This document shows, one piece after another, positions 41,887 through 50,888 of a DNA stretch of 64,000 bases. The position numbers and the translations under genes are program-made. Source of the DNA: Dactylorhiza incarnata (Eukaryota > Streptophyta > Magnoliopsida > Asparagales > Orchidaceae); NCBI GenBank assembly GCA_033032865.1, contig JAWHQI010000758.1:1-64000 (forward strand), given 5' to 3'. How positions within the stretch are numbered: position 1 is the first letter of the stretch; every line of letters begins with the position of its first letter. Under the pieces are notes generated by a model. That model saw only the letters and a list, made by a program, of their open reading frames with translations. It did not search any database and was not told the origin of the DNA.

Positions 41887-43961
41887 TCACGGCTGACGGC
41901 GCTCTGGGGAGGCATCCTCTCTATGAAGTCGTGCGACCTGGTCACTTGTGGTGTTCAGGAGAGAATAAATTTGGCTGGTATGATAATGGAGGTAGTTGAT
42001 TGTACTATGAAGCCGCCCGGCATCCCTTTCAACCCGCGAGACGGCAATCATACGGGGGACCGCAGCGGCCTCATCAACCATTGGATCAGCCGCCCGAACC
42101 GGGGGAGGATTCGAGCCCGCCCCAACAGTCGGGCGGCCAATAACCACCATCGCATCATTCATATTTCGCCGACTCGCAGCGACCTCTCTGGTTAATCGCA
42201 GGAACTTTTCCTGGTAATACTTTGAGTCGCCCTCAGATTTCGCGGACGCTCTCTTCTCTTTCTCCAGCTGGGCGGTCAGAGCAGCGACTTGTGCTACCTT
42301 GGCCCTCTTCTCGGCCTCCACTGCTACCCGCGCGGCCTCCAGCTGAGCCTTCAGCGCCTCTTCAGCCTTCATCCTCGCAACTCGCTCAGCCTCCAGAGCG
42401 GTCCGAGTAGCGGCCTCCCGGTCTTCGATCTCTTTCAAGCGGGCTCGCAGGGTGGCCAGATCCCCTTCGAGATGTTCGAGAAGTTGTGGCCCTTCCTGCG
42501 AAGTTGTTGCGCGAATCGATGCCAGGGGAACCAATGGAGGTAGGCTGGCCACAAGGTCGCCCGGCTTCACAGTCTGATCGTTGCTATCTGCAAAAGGCCG
42601 CGCGGTCATAAAAAATAAAAGCATGCAGGGTTGAATATATACAGCGATGGACATAAATAAAAGATCAGTGCCTAGGCGCGCAGGCCGCTTAGGCTGTTTT
42701 GGGTCTAACCGCCGTTGTAGTTCATGCAAGAATCTCTCCTTACTCTGCCTAGCGGAAGAAGACCAGGCCGCCATAGGGAAAAAGCTCGTCGGCGGGGTCA
42801 ATAACTTATTTCGAAGAGGCCGTGGAATGAAGAAACGGACAGATTTACGATCCGCGGGGCTCGTACCTGGCGCGAAGAGATCAGACCGCAGCGGCTTGTT
42901 TAAAGCCCGGTCCGCCTTTTCCTTCTTCACCACCACTATCTCCTCCCCGGTCATTGCCGGGGAACCTTCTCCTGCGCCTTCAGCACCTCCCCAAGCTCCA
43001 TCGCTTTCCGCTCAACCTCCAAGGCGGTCCGGGCAGCGGCTTCTCGCTCTTCGGCCTCGGTCTGATCGGTCTCGGCGGGGCGGCCTGAGTTATCAGCAGT
43101 TCGGGCGGTTTGTTCTGAGGCCGGCGGGCTGTCAAGGAGCTGGTCCCGCTTCACCAACTCATCCATATCTCTGAAAATCCCATTAAAGGATAGACTACTC
43201 GCCGAGTCCGGAATCAGTTCGCCCGGCTTCGTATCAGGGGTAGCCGATGGGTCATTCAACTTTTTGGGTGGAGGAGTCATGAGGCCCAATTCCTCCTTTA
43301 GTCGCGAGTTGGTCTGAAGGAGGGATTCGGTCGGTTTCTTAAGGGCCGCCCTTTCCTTAGCGGCTAGCCTCTTGACCTTCTTTGTTATCCGCTCGGTCAC
43401 GGACCCGGTCTGCTTCCTCTTCCTTTCTCTCTTACCCGGAGCTGGGTGAACTTCTTTCAGGGGGCTGGGATAATCATCCACGGACAGAGGAGTATTCGGT
43501 TCGCCCGTCCTGGGGGAACTAACCGCCCCTTCCTCTAGATCCCTGACAAGCAGGTGAGGGTTCCCGGATGGGGTGATTTCCACTCCAAACGAGGCGGTTT
43601 CGCCGACCTTCTTCGAAGGGCTGTCTGAAACAACTTTCTCAGAAGTGGCGGCCACCTCTTTGCTCGGCAAGCTAGCGGTCTGTTGGTTGAGGTCGCTGGG
43701 AGGGATCGACGAGACATCGGGGGGAGGCCCCGAGCTGTTCACCACGGGCTCTGCAGAAGTTTTGGGAGTTGATAAATCTACGACTGGCTTGAGGCTAGCC
43801 GCTGCGGCCTTCTCAGCCCGCTTCCTCTTCTTCCGATCTTTCCGGTCTTGCTTCTCTTTCTCCTTGTCCGGCTTCTCCAACGGTTCGCGCCTCTTATCTT
43901 CCGCCCTCCTCTGGTCTCCGCTGGGATCCACGCGGTCTAGCACGGCGTCCAGGAAGTCCAT
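41887..43961 (-). pseudogene. I2 antisense gene X, one-base frameshift
   Basis: Start ATG 43961 (MDFLDAVLDRVDPSGDQ). Exon 1 43961-42867 is 1095 bases against 1096 in I1 and I3: near 42960 a run of five C (sense of X) has become four, giving a premature stop just after KVPRQ. The intron is 42866-42588 (donor GTACGA, acceptor TTTGCAG). Exon 2 42587-41887 encodes the coiled coil and the conserved HREDASPERRQP end. Protein features are as for the I1 copy: two basic clusters, Pro/Ser linker, long coiled coil. A homopolymer change in an otherwise clean element could be a sequencing error. Confidence 0.85.
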
Positions 43962-44058
43962 TACTGAAGAATTGCCGGTCTTAAAAATTCTGACCGCAAC
44001 TGGCGAGTAATATCCCGTGATTTCAGAAAAAGCAACGCAGAATGAATTCTCTGGCTCT

Positions 44059-44064
44059 CTTATA
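44059..44064 (-). promoter_or_regulatory. TATA-like box of I2 gene X
   Basis: Reads TATAAG on the minus strand within CTATAAGAGAGCC, ~100 bases upstream of the X start and 85 bases from the 3' LTR. Confidence 0.5.
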
Positions 44065-44148
44065 GAATTCAAGGCAAGTCGGATGCGGTCTCCCGGTCAA
44101 AGCTAATATTTTTGAAATCCTCTGAGATTTGAAAATATGCGGGGATTA

Positions 44149-44984
44149 TGTTTGCCCGGAAAACCGCTTCTCGGTTTGAACCATTATCAGACCGCTCGGA
44201 CTCCTGGGCTAAGCCGCTGGGTCCTGGAATCGGCGGTTCTCAGTTCAGGAAGGGCCAGGCCGGGCGGCCTGGTGTCATTTCCGGATCGCCCCCAAAGGGA
44301 TAAGATCGTCAAAGAGCCAAGGCAAGAAGTTCATCCGCGGTCTCAGCCAGAAGGCCGCGCGGGTTGTCCCATAGAAACTCGAAGTTCCAGCCCCGAAGAA
44401 CAGGCCGGGGCTCCAGATCGAAGGCTATCCAAGTTACCTCTTGAAGATCGGCTAAGTCATGACCAGAAGGCAGACCGCGGCCTCAATCTCCAAACCGCGC
44501 GGTCTGCATTATTGACTTGGTCCCGGTGTCCTCAGCCGCAAGCAAGACAGGTCGGGAAGGCAGGCCGTCAGATCGCGCGGCCTCTTTCTTTTTCTTCTTT
44601 GTGTATCCCGTCACGGCCTGCCCGTTTCTCCTGTACCCGGGCAGGAGGTTATTTTATCCCTGCCCAATCGGGCAGGCCCCCAAGCCTATAAATAGGGGGC
44701 GGCACTGTTCACAAGACACGCAGACTCGAATCCAAGAGCTCGCTTGTCTGAGCTCCGGTCTCGAGTTTCAGGTCTTGCGAACTGTTCGACCGGCCGGCTT
44801 CTGTTCTTTCGCATTTGTAACCGCTTCTTTTCAATCAAAGGAAAGCCCGTCGCAGGAGTGGCATTTGCCGCGACGGGCGAAGTCTGGCCTCGACCGCTGC
44901 TAGCGGTCTGAATTCTCTAACTAAATAGTAAATGATAGTCCGCAACCCTCGTTTTCCTTCGGAGGCGCACTTTTGAATCGAACA
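44149..44984 (+). repeat. I2 3' LTR (type A)
   Basis: 836 bp, differing from the 5' LTR at ~44615 (G for C), ~44932 (A for C) and ~44942 (C for T) by eye. Preceded by AATATGCGGGGATTA (44134-44148), the candidate polypurine tract. Confidence 0.96.
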
Positions 44985-46487
44985 TCCCCCCTCTTTATGA
45001 TATTCACAATAAAGGTTCGGATTTCGATTGCGAATATCCGACTTCAGAGGAGCAGGCCTTTTGAAATCTGGCCTCTTTTGCAGAATCTGGACTACTTCGT
45101 CCATGGTGACGTTTAGGGGAGTGAATGACTCTTGCGAATCATCGTATTGAGTTGATGGAATAACTGGAGGTGGCTGCGCGGCATACTGTTGCAAATATAC
45201 CGGCATGATTTGCGGAAAGGGAGCAGATGGAGCGGGGGCGACGGCCAACGGTGGTTTCTGATCTTGAAAACGCTGATGGCCCATAAATGGTTGTTTATTT
45301 TTGTAGTTCCTTCCCCTTTGGGAACGGGGTTCAAAGTGGGACTGATTCGATGGTGGATGATGGAAGGATGGATTTGATGGCTCCTTGTCGCTTACCAGCT
45401 TCGCGACGTAGTCTGGATTGCTCTTTTCTCCTCTGATAAACATATTTGCCAAACTTATCATTTCCTGATAAGTCTTAGGCTCCCTTATATTTGCTTCGAA
45501 CTTTAAGGGGACCTCTCTTAGGCCATGGATGAGGGCAACCCTATACAGCTCCGGGTCCACATTTTGGACTTCCATGATCTCTTTCTGGAATCGATCCACA
45601 AAACGAGCCCATGTCTCGCCTTCCCGTTGTTTTATATCGAAAAGGGCCGCCGGGCTGCTCTTTCTCTTCCTTGAGGTGGAGAATCTCAGCAGGAATTCTC
45701 TTCGCAGCTCCGCAAAACAATGGATCGACCTGGGGTGCAAACCGTAAAACCATTCCCTCGCTTGTCCTTCAAAGGAGGTTACAAGAAGCTTGCACTTGGT
45801 TGCATCAGTTAAGGTTCTGAGAGCAATGGCTGACTCGAAAGTTTGTAAATGAACCGTGGGATCAGTCTCCCCATTGAAAGCTGGCAGGCGAGGTTCCCTG
45901 AAATTATTAGGGGCAGGCTCCCCTCTGACTTCGTCCACAAAGGGAGAGGTTTCTTCCATGTCTTCATATAGAGGAGCAGAGTAATAAACCGCTGGAGCTG
46001 CGGCTATTCGCGGACAAGCCGCTTGATAAGAAGACCGGGCGGCAGCTTCTGGCGGGTAGGAGTGATGAATAGGAACTTCAGGCGGGTAGGAGAGATGGGC
46101 CGCGCCCTCCTGCGGGTAGGAAAGGTGGGCAGCATGAGAAGTCGCCCCCTAGAAGTCGAGGACTCGAGCTGGCATGTTGTGCGCGGCTTCCTGATAGAAG
46201 TTTTTTCTAGCCGCAGGGTCTTCTTGATGGAGCTGGAAATTAGCGGCTTGCGGTAGCGAGTAAGGAGGAGGTGGAGGAAGGACCGGGGTCACCGCCTGAT
46301 TAGCCGCGGCTTGTTGCGGAACTAGTCGCTCGGTTAGCATTGCTAAAGTCTGACTGATCGCTTCAAGTCGCTGATCAGTGGTCCTCTGAGCCCGTTTGGC
46401 TTCTCTCCTTGACTGTTCCAGGGCTTCCCTCAAAGAGTCCTCGCTATGATCGGAGCGGTCTCCAAGGGGGAACTGACGGTCCGACAT
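44985..46487 (-). pseudogene. gag-pol: O2 gag, 5' portion, cut at the zinc knuckle by I2
   Basis: Starts at ATG 46487 (MSDRQFPLGDRSDHSEDS). A TAG at about 46149 (AGGGGGC context, in place of the Gln of DFQGAT) interrupts the N-terminal region, then the gag domain (KCKLLVTSFEGQAREWFYGL) and basic linker are open down to CEYHKEGG, where the TCCCC duplication and I2 begin. It continues in the same gene at 31227. Confidence 0.9.
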
Positions 46488-46518
46488 TGTGGCGAAATGG
46501 ATTTCACCGACAATCCGC

Positions 46519-46537
46519 GATCTGAAGGTCGCGTGTT
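46519..46537 (-). other. tRNA-Phe-like primer site of O2
   Basis: Same 19 bases as in O1 and I1, 2 bases inside the LTR edge at 46540. Confidence 0.65.
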
Positions 46538-46539
46538 TC

Positions 46540-47316
46540 TGTTGAGTCCGAGATCGCACCTCCGAGGGAAACCGGAGGCTGCGGGTTGCCGGTTACTTTT
46601 TGTGTAGAAGAATGAGACCGCTAGCAGCGGTCAAGGCCAGACTTCGCCCGCCGCGGCAAATTCCACTCCTGCGACGGGCTTTCCTTTGATTAGAAAGAAG
46701 TGGTTACAGCGGGCTGCAAGTGCAGGAAAAGAGAAGCCGGCCGGTCAGACAGTCCGCAAGATGAGAAACTCGAGTCCGCAGCTCAAACAAGCGAGCTCCT
46801 AGATTCGAGTGTGCCGCCCCCTTGGGAACAGTGCCGCCCCCTATTTATAGGCTTGGGGGCCTGCCCGAACGGGCAGGGATAAAATAACCGCCTGCCCGGG
46901 TACAGGAGAAACGGGCAGGCGGTGACGGGATACACAAAGAAGGAAAGAAAGAAGCCGCGCGGCTTGGCGGCTTGCCCCTCCGAATTGTCTGACCAGAGGC
47001 TAAAGATGATGCGGCCAAGGCGACGATGCTACCCGCTCGGTCTTTGTCTTGAGACCGCGGCTTGGTCTTTGACTTTGGACCTTGGCTTATCCCCATGGCA
47101 TAAACCGAGCGACCTCCGACTTGAGACCGCGACTTGCCTTGCTGGACTTGGGCCTGGACTATCTTTAGTACTTGTCGGCGGTCTGAGTTATGCCATACCG
47201 CCTGACCTGTGTTAGCTGGTGATGATGGTTCTCGTTTAACCTGAGCTGGGCGACTTGGACCCGTAAACCGCTCGGTCTGCGAATAATCCTCTTGAAAGCG
47301 GTTTCCCGGGTAAACA
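46540..47316 (-). repeat. O2 5' LTR (type C), 777 bp
   Basis: On the minus strand it starts TGTTTACCCGGGAAACCGC and ends CGGACTCAACA. Its U3 (AGGATTATTCGCAGACCGAG region) is unlike types A and B and matches the O3 LTR, while TATA, downstream region and U5 are shared with type B. Confidence 0.93.
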
Positions 47317-49866
47317 TCTCCTGATTTGGAAAATGAATCGGCTCAATCCTGCCAGCCTCCCCCCAAGTTGTTGTACCTCTTTCTGATTACGAGGAGGGGT
47401 CATATCTAGGATGGCTTTTACTTTATCCGGATTTGGTGCGAGGCCATCAGGGGTGAGAAGATGCCCGAGAAATTTCCCTTTGTTTGCCCCGAATACGCAT
47501 TTTGATGGGTTTAGTTTTAATTTGAACCTCCGTAGAGTAGCGAACGTCTCTACGAGGTCTTTCAGGTGGATTGAAAAAGTTTTACTTTTTAGAAGGAGGT
47601 CATCAACGTATACTTCAAGATTTCTTCCTTTCTGTTTTTCAAAAACCGTGTCCATCATCCTCTGATATGTCGCACCCGCGTTTTTGAGTCCGAAAGGCAT
47701 GACGAGATAATAATAACACCCGTCATTGGTAATGAAGGACGTATGCGGGATAACAGGCTTATGCATCTTAATCTGGTGGTAACCAGAAAATGCATCTAGG
47801 AAACTCATGAAATTATATCCCACCGCGGAATCTACCAAAACATCTATCCGAGGCAAGGGATAACAATCCTTGGGACATGCTTTATTGAGTTTAGTGAAAT
47901 CTACACACATACACCATTTCCCCCCAGATTTTTACACCATCACTACATTCGACATCCAGGTGGGATACTGGATTTCAGAAATGAAATTGGCTTTAAGAAG
48001 TTTGCAACTTCTTCTTTGATGGGTACCGCCAGCTTGGTTGCTACCTCCCTTTTCTTCTGTTGGATTGGCTTGAATTCAGGAGAAATATTGAGGTGATGGC
48101 ACGCGACATCTGGATCTACACCAGACATATCTTCTGCTGACCAGGCGAAGATGTCTAGATTCTCCAACAGGCAGGAGATCAACTGAACCTTCTCTTCTTC
48201 TGATAGCTCGGCATTGATGATCAACTTCTTTCCTTCCTCTTCAGCAATAGGAACCTCTTGGGTCTCCTGGGCAGGTTCCAGGTAAGTCCCTGTCCGTTCT
48301 GCGCTTTCCTCGGCGGCCCCTGAAGACTCAGCAACCTCCAAAACCTCATCCCTGATCTTGGGAAGTGGAGCGTCGGTGACCATGTTGACAGTTCGGACGT
48401 AGCACTCCCGAGCTACCTTTGGGTTGCTTCTGACCCGATACTGCTTTCCTTCAGCAGCGAACTTGAGGGCAAGGTGAAAGGTGGACACTACTACCCCATA
48501 CGTATTGAGAATCGGCCTCCCGAAGATAGCACAGTAGTTGCTCGAGGCATCTACTACCACGAAATTGATCAACTTTATTACTCCTCCAAGAGAGACCAGG
48601 AGCTTCACTGAACCCTCTACTTCCTACTTCTCCCCAGAAAAACCGTAGAGGGGCCCATCGGTGGAAAGCAGATGCTTTCCGGTCTTCAGGGCCTCGAAAG
48701 TCGTGCGGAAGAGGAGATTGACGGAGCTGCCGGTATCAATCAGAATCTTGTGGACTGTATAGTTTTTGATGACGGCCTTGATAACCACCGCATCATCGAA
48801 AGGATTTGCATTGGGGGGAAGGTCATCCTAACCAAACGTGACTATAGTGCTTTCGGGAGGAGAACTTGTAGTGGCTGCCACTTCCTGCTTTAGAACTCTC
48901 GCAATGCTGGATTTGCGAGATGATTCCGCTCCAGCTCCCCCATGGATACAATAGATGTCCCCTAAGGGGCCCACATCATTGACTTCGACGCATTCGGTAG
49001 AAGGATGGATGTCACCATAGTAGCCGACGTCCTCGACGTCGGCGCATTCCCAGGTCACTTCTACTATTTCCTTCTCCTTTTTCTTCTCGGTAGTTGGCTC
49101 AGCAGTTTTATCTTTCCGAACTAGACCTCGGAGCTTTCCTTCTCCCAGGAGTCTTTCTATAAGCAGACGAAGAGCTCGACAGTCTTCAGTTAGATGTCCC
49201 CCCTCTTTATGATATTCACAATAAAGGTTCGGATTTCGATTGCGAATATCCGACTTCAGAGGAGCAGGCCTTTTGAAATCTGGCCTCTTTTGCAGAATCT
49301 GAACTACTTCGTCCATGGTGACGTTTAGGGGAGTGAATGACTCTTGCGAATCATCGTATTGAGTTGATGGAATGACTGGAGGTGGCTGCGCGGCATACTG
49401 TTGTAAATATACCAGCATGATTTGTGGAAGGGAAGCGGATGGAGCGGGAGCGACGGCCAACGGTGGTTTCTGATCTTGAAACCGCTGATGGCCCATAAAT
49501 GGTTGCTTATTCTTGTAGTTCCTCCCCCTTTAGGAACGGGGTTCAAAGTGGGACTGATTCGATGGTGGATGATGGAAGGATGGATTTGACTGCTCCTTGT
49601 CGCTTACCAGCTTCGCGACGTAGTCCGGATTGCTCTTCTCTCCTCTGATAAACATATTTGCCAAACTTATCATTTCCTGATAAGTGTTAGGCTCCCTCAT
49701 ATTTGCTTCGAACTTTAGGGGGGCCCTCTCTTAGGCCATGGATGAGGGCAACCCTATACATCTCCGGGTCCACATTTTGGACTTCCATGATCTCTTTCTG
49801 GAAGCGGTCCACAAAACGAGCCCACGTCTCGTCTTCCCGTTGTTTTATATCGAAAAGGGCCGCCGG
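47317..49866 (-). pseudogene. gag-pol: O3 gag-pol from gag domain to RT, heavily decayed
   Basis: Read from 49866 down. An extra base near 49730 shifts the frame at LREGP. TAA near 49531 replaces the Gln in the basic linker, TAG near 48828 replaces the Gln before the protease, and TAG near 48628 replaces a Lys after it. A one-base deletion near 48001 shifts the frame at the start of RT, and TAA near 47935 replaces a Lys. Zinc knuckle (CEYHKEGGHLTEDC), protease region with its DTG (about 48740) and RT YVDDLLLKS (about 47595) are recognisable. It ends at the O2 insertion just after AGLSRFI. Confidence 0.92.
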
Positions 49867-50701
49867 TGTTCGATTCAAAAGTGCGCTTACGAATAAAATT
49901 GAAGGCTGCGGACTATCAGTTACTATTTAGTTAGAGAATTCAGACCGCTAGCAGCGATCGAGGCCAGACTTCGCCCGTCGCGGCAAATGCCACTCCTGCG
50001 ACGGGCTTTCCTTTTATTGAAAAGTAGCGGTTACAAATGCGAGAAAGCAGAAGCCGGCCGGTCAACAGTTCGCGAGACTTGAAACTCGAGACCGGAGCTC
50101 AGACAAGCGAGCTCTTGGATTCGAGTGTGCGTGTCTTGTGAACAGCGCCGCCCCCTATTTATAGGCTTGGGGGCCTGCCCGATTGGGCAGGGATAAAATA
50201 ACCTCCTGCCCGGGTACAGGAGAAACGGGCAGGCGGTGACGGGATACACAAAGAAGAAAAAGAAAGAGGCCGCGCGATCTGACGGCCTGCCTTCCCGACC
50301 TGTCTTGCTTGCGGCTGAGGACACCGGGACCAAGTCAATAATGCAGACCGCGCGGTTTGGAGATTGAGGCCGCGGTTTGCCTTCTGGTCATGACTTGGCC
50401 GATCTTCAAGAGGTAACTTGGATAGCCTTCGATCTGGAGCCCCGGCCTGTTCTTCGGGGCTGGAACTTCGAGTTTCTATGGGACAACCCGCGCGGCCTTC
50501 TGGCTGAGACCGCGGATGAACTTCTTGCCTTGGCTCTTTGACGATCTTATCCCTTTGGGGGCGATCCGGAAATGACACCAGGCCGCCCGGCCTGGCCCTT
50601 CCTGAACTGAGAACCGCCGATTCCAGGACCCAGCGGCTTAGCCCAGGAGTCCGAGCGGTCTGATAATGGTTCAAATCGAGAAGCGGTTTTCCGGGCAAAC
50701 A
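49867..50701 (-). repeat. I3 3' LTR (type A)
   Basis: 835 bp, minus orientation, next to the TAATCCCCGCATATT tract (candidate polypurine tract on the minus strand) at 50702. Right neighbour is gene X. Confidence 0.95.
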
Positions 50702-50785
50702 TAATCCCCGCATATTTTCAAATCTCAGAGGATTTCGAAAATATTAGCTTTGACCGGGAGACCGCATCCGACTTGCCTTGAATTC

Positions 50786-50791
50786 TATAAG
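50786..50791 (+). promoter_or_regulatory. TATA-like box of I3 gene X
   Basis: TATAAG in CTATAAGAGAGCC, 98 bases before the X start at 50889. Confidence 0.5.
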
Positions 50792-50888
50792 AGAGCCAGA
50801 GAATTCATTCTGCGTTGCTTTTTCTGAAATCACGGGATATTACTCGCCGGTTGCGGTCAGAATTTTTAAGACCGGCAATTCTTCAGTA

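Larger units (their letters stand above)
31228..44984 (+). mobile_element. I2: complete Tat-lineage retrotransposon with intact gag-pol, TSD TCCCC
   Basis: A 13757-bp element with 836-bp LTRs (31228-32063 and 44149-44984) that differ at about three sites by eye. TCCCC is duplicated at 31223-31227 and 44985-44989; removing I2 and one TCCCC restores the O2 zinc-knuckle sequence exactly as in the O3 copy. Contents: primer site 32066-32084, gag-pol 32115-37733, spacer 37734-39659, gene Y 39660-41529 and gene X 41887-43961 on the minus strand. It is the best candidate in the window for a recently active, autonomous copy; its only visible lesion is a one-base deletion in X. Confidence 0.97.
27314..47316 (-). 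mobile_element. O2: Tat-lineage retrotransposon, 5' part, interrupted by O1 and I2
   Basis: The 5' LTR is 46540-47316. gag runs 46487-44985, is cut by I2 (31228-44984), and pol continues 31227-27314, where O1 is inserted. The rest of O2 (last integrase codons, spacer, X/Y module, 3' LTR) would lie to the left of the window beyond O1. O2 itself is inserted into O3's pol: 47317 onward continues O3's RT/RNase H reading frame; TCTCC at 47317-47321 should be the target duplication. Confidence 0.92.

Noticed and set aside
47236..47320. RT fused to novel C-terminal residues at the O2/O3 join
   Set aside because: The extra residues are simply LTR sequence read through at the insertion boundary; the same applies at 27242-27313, 31084, 44985 and 58923.
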